DNA of 64,000 nucleotides. Origin: Salipiger mangrovisoli (GTDB lineage: Bacteria; Pseudomonadota; Alphaproteobacteria; Rhodobacterales; Rhodobacteraceae). Each line of letters starts with the position of its first letter. Position 1 is the stretch's first letter. The DNA is taken from contig NZ_JADFFK010000001.1 of assembly GCF_015223355.1 (NCBI RefSeq), forward strand, positions 620,001-684,000. The letters are read 5' to 3'. The position numbers and the translations under genes were made by a program. Below the pieces are notes generated by a model. The model saw only the letters and a program-made list of their open reading frames with translations, did not search any database and was not told where the DNA came from. Below are positions 47,650-56,599 of this stretch, piece after piece.

Positions 47650-48831
47650 ATGGACACCCGCAAGACGCTTATTCGCCCGGTAACCATTCCCCCATCGGTC
47701 TCGTCGGCCGTCGTCACCCCGATCATGCCAGCGGTGGTTTACGCCTCCGACAGCCCGGACACGCTCGACGACCAGTACACCGGCGTCACCTCCGGCTACA
47801 CCTATGCGCGAGAGGGGCATCCGAACGCCGACGTCCTGGCGCAGCGCATCGACGCGCTGGAGGGCATGAGCGGCGGCACCGTCATGGGCTCGGGCATGGC
47901 GTCGGTCGCGGCCGTGCTGCTCGGGCTGCTGCGGTCGGGAGACCACGTGCTGGGGGCGGATCAGCTCTATGGGCGTTCGCTGCGGATGATGTCAGAAGAC
48001 CTGCCGCGCATGGGCATCCGGACCTCGCTCGCCGATCCCACCGACATCGATGCCTTTGCCGCCGCCTTCCGTCCCGAGACCAAGCTGGTGCTGATCGAGC
48101 TGGTGTCGAACCCGACGCTGCGCATCGCCGATCTCGACGGCATCGCCGCGCTCTGCAAGGAAAAGGGCGTGTTGCTGGCGGTGGACAACACCTTCACCAC
48201 ACCGGCCGCGATCCGGCCGGTGGAGCGCGGCGCGGATATCGTCATCCACTCGGTGACCAAGCTGCTGGCGGGCCATGCCGACGTGACGCTCGGCTGGGTC
48301 GCCGCCAGGGACCCAGAGGTCAACCAGCGCATCCGCGTCTTCGCGGTGACCGCCGGACTGACCGCCAGCCCCTTCGATTGCTGGCTCGCCGAGCGCGGGC
48401 TGATGACCTTCCCGATGCGCTTCCGGCAATGCCAGGAGACGGCGCAGCGCCTGTCGGACTTCCTGACCGGCAAGCCCGGTGTGAAGCGCGTGCTCTACCC
48501 GGGGCGCGCCGATCACCCCGATGCCGCCCGCGCGCAATCGGTGCTGCGCGGCAACCCCGGCAACATGTTGAGCTTCGAACTCGAGGGGGGGCGCGCAGCG
48601 GCCAATGCCTTCACCGAGGCGGCGCAGGGCATCGCCTTTGCCCCGACGCTGGGCGACGTGGGCACCACGCTCTCTCACCCGGCGTCCTCCTCGCACCGCG
48701 CGCTGACGCCAGAGGGCCGGGCCGCGCTGGGGATTTCCGAGGGCTTTTTCCGGGTCTCGGTCGGGCTTGAGGATCCCGAGGCGCTGCTCGAGGTCTTCGA
48801 GACCGGGCTCACGGCCGCGGGCGCGCTCTGA
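47650..48831 (+). CDS. metZ: O-succinylhomoserine sulfhydrylase / trans-sulfuration family enzyme
   Basis: 393 residues from ATG 47650, preceded by GGAGG. Cys/Met-metabolism PLP enzyme: GYTYAREGHPNADVLAQRI, GSGMASVAAVLLGLL, DQLYGRSLRM, VDNTFTTPAAIRP and the Schiff-base Lys in HSVTKLLAGHADVTLG (about residue 205). SHPASSSHRAL with the substrate-binding region is near the end. Direct sulfhydrylation to homocysteine (MetZ) is likely; cystathionine gamma-synthase is the alternative. Its stop overlaps the phoR start (TGATG). Confidence 0.85.
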   Translation: MDTRKTLIRPVTIPPSVSSAVVTPIMPAVVYASDSPDTLDDQYTGVTSGYTYAREGHPNADVLAQRIDALEGMSGGTVMGSGMASVAAVLLGLLRSGDHVLGADQLYGRSLRMMSEDLPRMGIRTSLADPTDIDAFAAAFRPETKLVLIELVSNPTLRIADLDGIAALCKEKGVLLAVDNTFTTPAAIRPVERGADIVIHSVTKLLAGHADVTLGWVAARDPEVNQRIRVFAVTAGLTASPFDCWLAERGLMTFPMRFRQCQETAQRLSDFLTGKPGVKRVLYPGRADHPDAARAQSVLRGNPGNMLSFELEGGRAAANAFTEAAQGIAFAPTLGDVGTTLSHPASSSHRALTPEGRAALGISEGFFRVSVGLEDPEALLEVFETGLTAAGAL

Positions 48832-49895
48832 TGAAGGCCGAGGCGCGCGACCTGATCGCGGCCATGCCGCTGCCGGCGGTGCTGATCCGCTGGGACGAAC
48901 GCATCGACGCCGCAAATTCCGAGGCCGTCGCGCTTCTGGGCGAGGGGCTCGAGGAACGGCATTTCATCACCGTGCTGCGCCAACCCGTGCTGCTTGACGC
49001 GATCGAGGGCACGCTGCGCGACGGCGCGCCGCGCAAGACGCGCTACCTGACCAGCGATGGCAGGCAGGACACGACCTTCGACGTCGCCTGCCGCGCCGTG
49101 ACACTGGACCGCGGGCCGGGCGTGCTGCTGACCTTCGCCGATGTGACGCAGATGGAGCAGGCAGGCCAGATGCGCCGCGACTTCGTCGCCAACGTCAGCC
49201 ACGAGCTGCGCACGCCGCTGACCGCGCTGCTGGGATTCATCGAGACGCTGCGCGGCCCTGCGCGCGAGGACGCGGTGGCGCGCGAACGCTTTCTTGAGAT
49301 CATGGGCAACGAGGCCGGGCGCATGGAACGTCTGGTCGGGGACCTGCTGTCGCTGAGCCGTCTCGAGGCCGAGGAGAGGGTCCGCCCGACCGAACCGGTT
49401 GACCTGCCGGAGCTGCTGCGCTCGGTGCTCAGTGGCCTTGCGCCCGTGGCCGAGGAAGCCGGGGTGGCGCTGATCCCCGAGCTTCCCGGCGATGTGCTGG
49501 AGATCGCCGGCGACGCCGACCAGCTGCGTCAGGTCGTGGTGAACCTCGTCGAGAACGCGGTGAAATACTCCGGCCGCGGCGCGCAGGTCACGCTGCGGCT
49601 CTCCGAGCCCGCCTATCATCCTCGGCTGCGCGCCGAAGGGGTCGAGATCGAGGTGATCGACACCGGCCCCGGTTTCGATCCGCTGCACATTCCGCGCCTG
49701 ACCGAACGCTTCTACCGCGTCGACAGCCACCGCTCGCGCGAGATGGGCGGCACCGGTCTGGGGCTGGCGATCGTCAAGCACATCGTCAACCGCCACCGCG
49801 GAAGGCTGCGCATCGAGAGCACGCCGGGCAAGGGCAGCACTTTCCGGGTCATCCTGCCGCTGCGCGCCGCGCCGCCGCGCGGCGAAGACGCCTGA
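48831..49895 (+). CDS. phoR: Phosphate regulon sensor histidine kinase PhoR
   Basis: 354 residues. A PAS-like N-terminal domain (about 10-105) is followed by the HisKA motif FVANVSHELRTPLTALLGF (His about residue 123) and the HATPase_c N, G1 and G2 boxes (LVENAVKY, DTGPGF, GGTGLGLAIVKHI). No transmembrane segment is visible, unlike E. coli PhoR, so it is probably cytoplasmic or peripheral and reads the Pst/PhoU state. It opens the pho cluster, but is coupled to metZ. Confidence 0.9.
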   Translation: MKAEARDLIAAMPLPAVLIRWDERIDAANSEAVALLGEGLEERHFITVLRQPVLLDAIEGTLRDGAPRKTRYLTSDGRQDTTFDVACRAVTLDRGPGVLLTFADVTQMEQAGQMRRDFVANVSHELRTPLTALLGFIETLRGPAREDAVARERFLEIMGNEAGRMERLVGDLLSLSRLEAEERVRPTEPVDLPELLRSVLSGLAPVAEEAGVALIPELPGDVLEIAGDADQLRQVVVNLVENAVKYSGRGAQVTLRLSEPAYHPRLRAEGVEIEVIDTGPGFDPLHIPRLTERFYRVDSHRSREMGGTGLGLAIVKHIVNRHRGRLRIESTPGKGSTFRVILPLRAAPPRGEDA

Positions 49896-49971
49896 GCCCG
49901 CCGAGGGCGATTCTGCAAGCTGGCGGGAATTTCCCCGGAGACGGCACCCCGCTGCCGCCGGTGCCGGGGCA

Positions 49972-49989
49972 CTGTCATAAATCTTCATC
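49972..49989 (+). promoter_or_regulatory. Pho box, distal
   Basis: CTGTCAT-AAAT-CTTCATC: two seven-base half-sites at the 11-base period typical of PhoB binding, the first matching the consensus exactly. It lies about 290 bases before pstS, just after phoR. Confidence 0.75.
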
Positions 49990-50152
49990 TTTTGCGTGTA
50001 TGGATGGATATCGTGCACGTCTGGGTTTCGTGCTGCACAGATTCAGTTGCGGAATTCCCGATCGCTATCCGCACAAAAATTATAGATATAACGCGTTGAA
50101 ATAACGCAATAAATTTTGCCATTTGAGCCCCTTGATCAGATCGCCGCGCTGT

Positions 50153-50192
50153 CTGTCATAAAAGCGTTACGTAACTGTCACAAAAGCATTGC
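50153..50192 (+). promoter_or_regulatory. Tandem Pho boxes upstream of pstS
   Basis: Four seven-base half-sites at 11-base period: CTGTCAT, GCGTTAC, CTGTCAC, GCATTGC, separated by AAAA, GTAA and AAAA. The first and third match the PhoB consensus. Position 70-110 bases upstream of the pstS ATG fits activation of the pst operon under phosphate starvation. Confidence 0.88.
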
Positions 50193-50262
50193 CGACGACG
50201 CCTAGGCAGCGCCTCGAGGTTCCCGACCGGGGGACTGCAAATGACCAAACAGGAGCATTCCT

Positions 50263-51291
50263 ATGCAATCCGTGAAACTCGCCGTTTCGGCACTCGCGCT
50301 CGCCGCTGCTTCGGCTTCCGCAGCTGCCGCACGTGACAACGTTCAGGTTGCCGGCTCGTCGACCGTGCTGCCCTACGCCTCGATCGTCGCCGAAGCCTTC
50401 GGCGAGAACTTCGACTTCCCGACCCCCGTCGTGGAATCGGGCGGCTCCTCGGCTGGCCTGAAGCGCTTCTGCGAAGGCGTCGGCGAGAACACCATCGACA
50501 TCGCGAACGCCTCGCGCGCCATCAAGGACAAAGAGATCCAGGCCTGCGCAGACGCCGGTGTCACCGACATCATCCAGGTCCGCATCGGCTATGACGGCAT
50601 CGTCTTCGCCTCGCAGAAGACCGGCCCCGAGTTCACCGCCTTCGAGCCCGCGGACTGGTACAACGCCCTGGCGCCGAAAGTCGTGAAAGACGGCGAACTG
50701 GTCGACAACCCGTACACCAAGTGGTCCGAGTTCAACGCCGATCTGCCGGACGTCGAGATCGCGGCCTTCATCCCGGGCACCAAGCACGGCACCCGCGAAG
50801 TCTTCGAAGAGAAGGTCCTTGCGGCTGGCTGTGAAGCCACCGGCGCGCTGGAAGCCATGGTCGCCTCGGGCATGTCCGAAGATGACGCGGAAGACGCCTG
50901 CATCTCGGTGCGCACCGACGGCAAGTCTGTCGACATCGACGGCGACTACACCGAGACCCTCGCGCGCATCGACAGCAACTCGAACGGCGTCGGCGTCTTC
51001 GGCCTGGCGTTCTACGAGAACAACACCGACAAGCTCAAGGTCGCGACCATGTCCGGCGTCGAGCCCTCGACCGAGACCATCGCCGCTGGCGACTACCCGG
51101 TGTCGCGTCCGCTGTACTTCTACATCAAGAAGGCCCACATCGGCGTCATCCCCGGCCTGAAGGAATTCGCAGAGTTCTTCGTCTCGGACGAGATCGCCGG
51201 CCCCGATGGCCCGCTGTCCGACTACGGCCTCGTGGCTGACCCGGAACTGGGCGCGACCCAGGACATGGTCGCCAACGAGGAAACCATGTAA
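50263..51291 (+). CDS. pstS: Phosphate ABC transporter substrate-binding protein
   Basis: 342 residues with a signal peptide (VKLAVSALALAAASASAAAA). The mature protein has phosphate-binding loops: VAGSSTVLPYASIVAE, ESGGSSAGLKRFCEG (SGGSS phosphate loop), DIANASRAIKD and KHGTREVFEEKV. It captures phosphate in the periplasm for PstCAB. It is expressed from the Pho-box promoter and separated from pstC by an attenuator-like terminator at 51313. Confidence 0.96.
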   Translation: MQSVKLAVSALALAAASASAAAARDNVQVAGSSTVLPYASIVAEAFGENFDFPTPVVESGGSSAGLKRFCEGVGENTIDIANASRAIKDKEIQACADAGVTDIIQVRIGYDGIVFASQKTGPEFTAFEPADWYNALAPKVVKDGELVDNPYTKWSEFNADLPDVEIAAFIPGTKHGTREVFEEKVLAAGCEATGALEAMVASGMSEDDAEDACISVRTDGKSVDIDGDYTETLARIDSNSNGVGVFGLAFYENNTDKLKVATMSGVEPSTETIAAGDYPVSRPLYFYIKKAHIGVIPGLKEFAEFFVSDEIAGPDGPLSDYGLVADPELGATQDMVANEETM

Positions 51292-51312
51292 TCGGGCAAT
51301 CTTTCCGATGCT

Positions 51313-51345
51313 CGGAGGGCGGTGCAGACCGCCCTCCGATTTTTG
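51313..51345 (+). terminator. Terminator/attenuator between pstS and pstC
   Basis: Eleven-pair perfect stem CGGAGGGCGGT / ACCGCCCTCCG with loop GCAG, followed by ATTTTTG. It probably lets PstS be made in excess over the membrane components. Confidence 0.85.
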
Positions 51346-51384
51346 CTTTATGGTGAGTGATCACCAGACCAACCTGGGGGCCCG

Positions 51385-52848
51385 ATGCCTGTTCTTTGGC
51401 TGATCCTGATCGTGCTCGCGCTGGCCTTCGCCGGCTTTGTCGCGGGGCGTGCGCGCGCCATCTCCGGTGCCGGAGACGATCGTCGCGCGCTGCATTCGCT
51501 GCCGAACTACTACGGCTGGAACGTCGCCATGAAGGTGATGGTCCCGGCCTTCCTTGTGCTGATCCTCTGGCTGATCGCGCAACCCTTCATCGTCAACACC
51601 AAGGCCACCGGCTTGCTGTCCGAGACCGCGGTCCCCGAGGGCTCGACCCTCGGCCTCGTGATGTCCGACGTGCGCCGGGTGGCCGATGGGCTCGACCTCG
51701 TGGTCGACCGCGGGCTGCTGAGTGCCGCAGAGGCCTCGGACCTCACCGCGGGTGCCTCCGACATCCGGGCCACGCTGGGCAACGCCGGGGTGGCCGTCGG
51801 CTCCGAGATCACCCCCGAGGTGCTGGCCGCGGCACAGAGCTACCGCGCCACCAATGCCACCGGCAATCTGCTGCGCTCGATCGTGGTGATCGGCCTGGCG
51901 TTGGTCGGCGGCGGGCTGGCACTGGCGCAGACCAAGCCCGACTTCCGGGCGCGCAACTCGGTCGAGCGCGGCATTCGCGCGATCCTCGTCGCTGCCGCCT
52001 CGCTGGCCATCCTGACCACCATCGGCATCGTGCTGTCGCTGGTCTTCAACACCATCGAGTTCTTCCGCATCTACCCGGCCTCGGAATTCTTCGGCTCCTT
52101 CACCTGGTCGCCGAGCTTCGGTGGCGGCTCGCAGCTCGGCATCTGGCCGCTGCTCTGGGGCACGCTCTACATCTCGCTCATCGCGCTGCTGGTGTCCGTG
52201 CCGATCGGGCTCTTCGCGGCGGTCTACCTGTCGGAATACGCCGGACCCAAACTGCGCGCCGTGGCCAAGCCGGCGCTGGAGCTGCTGGCCGGCATCCCGA
52301 CCATCGTCTACGGCCTCTTCGCGCTGCTCACCGTGGGTCCGCTGCTGCTTTCGGTTTTCGGCCGCGACGGGCTGAACTGGATGCAGGCGGGCACCGCGGT
52401 GATGACCGCGGGGCTGGTGATGGGCATCATGCTCATCCCCTTCGTCAGCTCGCTCTCGGACGACATCATCAACGCCGTGCCGCAGTCGCTGCGTGACGGC
52501 TCCTACGGGCTTGGCGCCACCAAGTCCGAGACCATCAAGCAGGTGATCCTGCCCGCGGCGCTGCCGGGCATCGTCGGCGCGGTGCTGCTCGCCGCCTCGC
52601 GGGCCATCGGCGAGACGATGATTGTGGTGATGGGGGCAGGGGCCGCGGCACGGCTCTCGCTCAACCCCTTCGACGCGATGACAACCGTCACCGCCAAGAT
52701 CGTCAGCCAGCTGACCGGCGACGCGGATTTCGCCTCGCCCGAGGCGCTGGTGGCCTTCGCCCTCGGCATGACGCTCTTCGTCATGACCCTCGGCCTCAAT
52801 GTCTTCGCACTCTACATCGTGCGCAAATACCGGGAGCAGTACGACTGA
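51385..52848 (+). CDS. pstC: Phosphate ABC transporter permease PstC
   Basis: 487 residues, longer than the roughly 320 of E. coli PstC because of an N-terminal membrane segment (VLWLILIVLALAFAGFVAG), a second at about 50-68 and a periplasmic insert before the permease core. The core (about 240-480) has SEYAGPKLRAVAKPALELLAGIPTIVYGLF (EAA-like loop region) and GSYGLGATKSETIKQVILPAALPG. The long form is common in Rhodobacteraceae. The stop overlaps the pstA start (TGATG). Confidence 0.94.
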   Translation: MPVLWLILIVLALAFAGFVAGRARAISGAGDDRRALHSLPNYYGWNVAMKVMVPAFLVLILWLIAQPFIVNTKATGLLSETAVPEGSTLGLVMSDVRRVADGLDLVVDRGLLSAAEASDLTAGASDIRATLGNAGVAVGSEITPEVLAAAQSYRATNATGNLLRSIVVIGLALVGGGLALAQTKPDFRARNSVERGIRAILVAAASLAILTTIGIVLSLVFNTIEFFRIYPASEFFGSFTWSPSFGGGSQLGIWPLLWGTLYISLIALLVSVPIGLFAAVYLSEYAGPKLRAVAKPALELLAGIPTIVYGLFALLTVGPLLLSVFGRDGLNWMQAGTAVMTAGLVMGIMLIPFVSSLSDDIINAVPQSLRDGSYGLGATKSETIKQVILPAALPGIVGAVLLAASRAIGETMIVVMGAGAAARLSLNPFDAMTTVTAKIVSQLTGDADFASPEALVAFALGMTLFVMTLGLNVFALYIVRKYREQYD

Positions 52849-54200
52849 TGACCGACGCGACCTTTACCGGCGGCAAGGAGCCCGCCAAGCACGGCCTGCT
52901 GACCCTCGACGCGCGCACCAAGAAGCGCAATGCCTCCGAGAAGCGCTTCCGCATCTACGGCCTCGCGGCGATCGGCGCGGGGGTGTTCTTCCTCGTGGTG
53001 CTGCTGACCGCCATCGTCTCGAACGGCATCGGTGCCTTCCAGCAGACCTTCATCGAGGTGCCGGTCTACCTGGAGGAAGCCAAGCTCGACAAGACCGGCA
53101 ACCGCGACCCGGCGGAAATGGCCAAGGTCTCGACCTTCGGCTACAGCCCGCTGATCCAGAACGCGCTGTGGAAGGTCATCGTCGACAGCGGCGCCGAGAC
53201 CGAGTTCGAAGAAGGCAAGGACATCAAGGAGATGATCTCGGCCTCGGCCGCTGCCAAGGTGCGCGACTGGGTGCTGGCCAACCCCGACCGCGTCGGCGAG
53301 ACGGTGGACTTCCAGATCCTCGCCTCCAGCCGCGTCGATGGCTATCTCAAGGGCCGCGTGAGCCGCGAGAGCATCGCCCAGGACAAGAACATCGCCGCCG
53401 GGCATCTCGACCTCGTCGACGTGCTGCGCGAGCAGGGCGTGGTGCACAAGAGCTTCAACTGGGACTTCATCACCGGCGCCGACGCCTCCGAAAGCCGCGC
53501 CGAACAGGCCGGCCTGGGTGTGTCGATGCTGGGCTCGCTCTTCATGATGATCACCGTGCTGCTGCTGGCGCTGCCGATCGGCGTCGCCGCCTCGATCTAC
53601 CTCGAGGAATTCGCGCCCACGAACCGCTTCACCGATTTCATCGAGGTGAACATCTCGAACCTCGCCGCGGTGCCCTCGATCGTCTTCGGCATCCTCGGCC
53701 TCGCGGCCTTCATCCAGTTCGCGCATCTGCCGCAGTCGGCGCCTCTGGTCGGCGGCCTGACGTTGACGCTGATGACCCTGCCGACCATCGTGATCTCGAC
53801 CCGCGCCGCGCTGAAGGCGGTGCCGCCGTCGATCCGCGATGCCGCGCTGGGGGTGGGCGCCTCGAAGATGCAGGCCACCTTCCACCACGTGCTGCCGCTG
53901 GCCATGCCGGGCATCCTGACCGGCACGATCATCGGCCTGGCGCAGGCGCTCGGCGAAACCGCGCCGCTGCTGCTGATCGGCATGGTCGGCTATATCGCCA
54001 CCAACTACCCCGAAGGGGTTTTCTCGGGCTTCCTGTCGCCGAACTCGGCGATGCCCGCGCAGATCTACGAATGGGCCAAGCGCGCCGACCCGGCCTATTA
54101 CGAGCGGGCCTGGGGCGGGATCATCGTCCTGCTGCTGTTCCTGCTCGCCATGAACCTGATTGCCATCGTTCTGCGCCGCAAGTTCGAGCGCCGCTGGTAA
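52848..54200 (+). CDS. pstA: Phosphate ABC transporter permease PstA
   Basis: 450 residues, also extended relative to E. coli PstA by a soluble domain of about 150 residues between the first membrane segment (IYGLAAIGAGVFFLVVLLTAI) and the permease core. Core motifs: YLEEFAPTNRFTDFIEVNISNLAAVPSIVFGI, AALKAVPPSIRDAALGVGASKMQ (coupling loop) and GLAQALGETAPLLLIG. It works with PstC as the phosphate channel. Confidence 0.94.
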   Translation: MTDATFTGGKEPAKHGLLTLDARTKKRNASEKRFRIYGLAAIGAGVFFLVVLLTAIVSNGIGAFQQTFIEVPVYLEEAKLDKTGNRDPAEMAKVSTFGYSPLIQNALWKVIVDSGAETEFEEGKDIKEMISASAAAKVRDWVLANPDRVGETVDFQILASSRVDGYLKGRVSRESIAQDKNIAAGHLDLVDVLREQGVVHKSFNWDFITGADASESRAEQAGLGVSMLGSLFMMITVLLLALPIGVAASIYLEEFAPTNRFTDFIEVNISNLAAVPSIVFGILGLAAFIQFAHLPQSAPLVGGLTLTLMTLPTIVISTRAALKAVPPSIRDAALGVGASKMQATFHHVLPLAMPGILTGTIIGLAQALGETAPLLLIGMVGYIATNYPEGVFSGFLSPNSAMPAQIYEWAKRADPAYYERAWGGIIVLLLFLLAMNLIAIVLRRKFERRW

Positions 54201-54218
54201 GGTATAAGGATACTCAAG

Positions 54219-55016
54219 ATGTACGACTCGCCATTGAGGAAGACCGAAGTGGACACCAACGCAAGCAAGATCTCCGCCCGTGACGTGCAGGTCTATTATG
54301 GCGACACCCACGCCATCAAGGACGTCAACGTCGAGATCCTCGACAAGACGGTGACCGCCTTCATCGGCCCGTCGGGCTGCGGCAAGTCCACCTTCCTGCG
54401 CACGCTGAACCGGATGAACGACACCATCGACATCTGCCGCGTCGAGGGGCTCATCGAGCTCGACGGCGAGGACATCTACGACAAGCGCGTCGACCCGGTG
54501 CAGCTGCGCGCCAAGGTCGGCATGGTGTTCCAGAAGCCGAACCCGTTCCCGAAGTCGATCTACGACAACGTCGCCTACGGCCCGCGCATCCACGGGCTCG
54601 CCCGCAACAAGGCCGAGCTCGACGAGATCGTCGAGAAGGCGCTGCGCCGCGGTGCCATCTGGAACGAGGTGAAGGACCGTCTGGACTCTCCGGGCACCGG
54701 GCTTTCGGGCGGCCAGCAACAGCGCCTCTGCATCGCCCGCGCCGTGGCCACCGAACCCGAGGTGCTGCTGATGGACGAGCCCTGTTCGGCGCTCGACCCC
54801 ATCGCCACCAGCCAGGTCGAAGAGCTGATCGACGAGCTGCGCGAGAACTACTCGGTGGTGATCGTGACGCACTCGATGCAGCAGGCGGCCCGTGTCAGCC
54901 AGAAGACCGCCTTCTTCCACCTCGGCAACCTGGTGGAATACGGCGACACCAGCCAGATCTTCACCAACCCCGTGGACCCGCGCACGGAATCCTACATCAC
55001 CGGACGGATCGGATAA
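54219..55016 (+). CDS. pstB: Phosphate ABC transporter ATP-binding protein PstB
   Basis: 265 residues. Walker [21 protein letters not shown]-loop [19 protein letters not shown], signature [14 protein letters not shown], Walker [17 protein letters not shown] and H-loop [14 protein letters not shown] are intact, all diagnostic of PstB. The first ATG at 54219 lies 18 bases after pstA; an alternative start would shorten the N-terminus by about 10 residues. Confidence 0.96.
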   Translation: MYDSPLRKTEVDTNASKISARDVQVYYGDTHAIKDVNVEILDKTVTAFIGPSGCGKSTFLRTLNRMNDTIDICRVEGLIELDGEDIYDKRVDPVQLRAKVGMVFQKPNPFPKSIYDNVAYGPRIHGLARNKAELDEIVEKALRRGAIWNEVKDRLDSPGTGLSGGQQQRLCIARAVATEPEVLLMDEPCSALDPIATSQVEELIDELRENYSVVIVTHSMQQAARVSQKTAFFHLGNLVEYGDTSQIFTNPVDPRTESYITGRIG

Positions 55017-55019
55017 GGC

Positions 55020-55757
55020 ATGACCGACGAGCTGAAGAAACACATCGCCTCGGCCTTCGACCGCGATCTCGAGGCCATCCAGGCGCAGATCCTCAAGATG
55101 GGCGGGCTGGTCGAGGTGGCGATCCACGACGCGGCGCTCTCGCTCGAGACCCGCGACGAGGAACTGGCCGACAAGGTGCGCGCCGGCGACAAGGCGATCG
55201 ACGCGCTCGAAGAGCTGCTCAACGAAGAGGCCGCGCGGGTCATCGCCCTGCGCGCTCCGACCGCGCGCGACCTGCGCGTCGTGCTCTCGGTCATGCGCAT
55301 GGCCTCCAACCTCGAGCGCATCGGCGATCTGTCGAAGAACATGGCCAAGCGCACCGCGGTGCTCTCGCAGCTGGCGCAGATCGACGGCTCGGCCACCGCA
55401 CTGCGGCGCATGTCGCGCGACGTCGAGCACATGCTGAAGGACGCGCTCGACGCCTACATCCGCCGCGACGAGGCGCTCGCCCGTGACGTCATCGACCGCG
55501 ACCGCGACGTCGACCAGATGTACAACACCCTGTTCCGCGAGTTCCTGACCTTCATGCTCGAGGACCCGCGCAACATCACCTCCTGCATGCATCTGCATTT
55601 CATCGCCAAGAACGTCGAGCGCATGGGCGACCACGTGACGGCGATCGCAGAGCAGGTGATCTTCCTGGCCACCGGCCAGATGCCCAAGGAGGACCGCATC
55701 AAGGAAGACCGCACCTCCTCGGATCCGGCGCTCAGCTCCGGCATGGACCTGGGGTAG
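55020..55757 (+). CDS. phoU: Phosphate transport system regulatory protein PhoU
   Basis: 245 residues, all-helical with two PhoU repeats (about 18-105 and 120-210). Metal-cluster motifs such as DKAIDALEELLNEEAARV and the second-repeat equivalent RDRDVDQMYN are visible. It links Pst occupancy to PhoR and restrains the Pho response. It lies between pstB and phoB with gaps of 3 and 4 bases. Confidence 0.95.
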   Translation: MTDELKKHIASAFDRDLEAIQAQILKMGGLVEVAIHDAALSLETRDEELADKVRAGDKAIDALEELLNEEAARVIALRAPTARDLRVVLSVMRMASNLERIGDLSKNMAKRTAVLSQLAQIDGSATALRRMSRDVEHMLKDALDAYIRRDEALARDVIDRDRDVDQMYNTLFREFLTFMLEDPRNITSCMHLHFIAKNVERMGDHVTAIAEQVIFLATGQMPKEDRIKEDRTSSDPALSSGMDLG

Positions 55758-55761
55758 GGAC

Positions 55762-56451
55762 ATGGCTGCTGATCAACCCACCGTGCTCGTCGTCGAGGAC
55801 GAGCCGGCGCAGCGCGAGGTGCTGCGCTACAATCTCGAGGCCGAAGGCTTCCGCGTCGCCGCCGCCGGCAACGGCGAGGAGGCGCTGGTGCTGCTCGAGG
55901 AAGAGAACCCCGATGTCGTGGTGCTCGACTGGATGCTGCCCAATCTCTCGGGCATCGAGGTCTGTCGGCAGATCAAGACCCGCTCCGACACCCGCAGCCT
56001 GCCGGTGATCATGCTCTCGGCCCGCTCCGAGGAGGTGGACCGCATCCGCGGCCTCGACACCGGGGCGGACGACTACGTGGTGAAACCCTATTCGCTGCGT
56101 GAGCTGATGGCGCGGGTGAAGGCGCAGCTGCGCCGGGCGCGCCCCTCGGCCGCCGGGCTGCGGCTCGAATTCGAGGACATCGTGCTCGATTCCGAGACTC
56201 ACCGCGTCACCCGCGACGGCCAGGAACTGAAGCTCGGCCCGACCGAGTTCCGCCTGCTCTCGACCTTCATGGAGAAGCCCGGCCGTGTCTGGTCGCGCGA
56301 ACAGCTGCTCGACCGGGTCTGGGGCCGCGACATCTACGTCGACACGCGCACCGTCGACGTGCACATCGGCCGGCTGCGCAAGGCGCTTGGCGCGCATGGC
56401 GGAAACGATCCGCTGCGCACGGTGCGCGGGGCCGGCTACGCGCTCGGCTGA
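55762..56451 (+). CDS. phoB: Phosphate regulon response regulator PhoB
   Basis: 229 residues. The receiver domain has phospho-acceptor Asp in VVVLDWMLPNLSG (about residue 54), the acidic pair VEDEPAQ and the Lys in DDYVVKPYS. The OmpR-type winged helix follows (about 130-228; LKLGPTEFRLLSTFMEKPGRV, VDTRTVDVHIGRLRKAL). It binds the Pho boxes upstream of pstS, closing an autoregulatory loop because it is in the same operon. Confidence 0.96.
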   Translation: MAADQPTVLVVEDEPAQREVLRYNLEAEGFRVAAAGNGEEALVLLEEENPDVVVLDWMLPNLSGIEVCRQIKTRSDTRSLPVIMLSARSEEVDRIRGLDTGADDYVVKPYSLRELMARVKAQLRRARPSAAGLRLEFEDIVLDSETHRVTRDGQELKLGPTEFRLLSTFMEKPGRVWSREQLLDRVWGRDIYVDTRTVDVHIGRLRKALGAHGGNDPLRTVRGAGYALG

Positions 56452-56479
56452 GCGCGGACCGGCCTTCAGCACCAAGACG

Positions 56480-56503
56480 AAGGGCGGCCCCAGGGCCGCC
56501 CTT
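56480..56503 (+). terminator. Terminator after phoB
   Basis: Ten-pair stem AAGGGCGGCC / GGCCGCCCTT with loop CCAG and a trailing TCGC, 28 bases after the phoB stop. Confidence 0.7.
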
Positions 56504-56537
56504 TCGCATCGTGCTCGCGTGTCCTTCTTCTAGGCGG

Positions 56538-56588
56538 AAATATCCCGGGGGAGGCCGCCGCAGGCGGGCGGGGGCAGAGCCCCCTTCC
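56538..56588 (+). repeat. Intergenic two-hairpin repeat, copy 2
   Basis: Starts AAATATCCCGGGGGAG, then stem GCCGCC-GCA-GGCGG(G)C, then GGGGG-CAGAG-CCCCC and CTTCC. Layout and flanks match copy 1 at 33188-33239. The internal stem differs in sequence but remains paired. It lies between the phoB terminator and the HlyD gene stop. Confidence 0.8.
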
Positions 56589-56599
56589 GCTCGGACGGG

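Larger units (their letters stand above)
49896..50262. other. phoR-pstS intergenic regulatory region
   Basis: 367 bases, AT-rich from about 49970. It holds one Pho box at 49972 and a double Pho box at 50153, marked separately, and must contain the phosphate-controlled pst promoter. No gene is supported. Confidence 0.75.

Noticed and set aside
50165-50174. Palindrome GTTACGTAAC as a separate operator
   Set aside because: It is produced by the second Pho half-site and its spacer inside the double Pho box, so no independent site is needed.
52812-55763. 983-codon open frame antisense to pstA-pstB-phoU
   Set aside because: Spans three certain genes on the other strand; composition is typical of shadow frames in GC-rich DNA.
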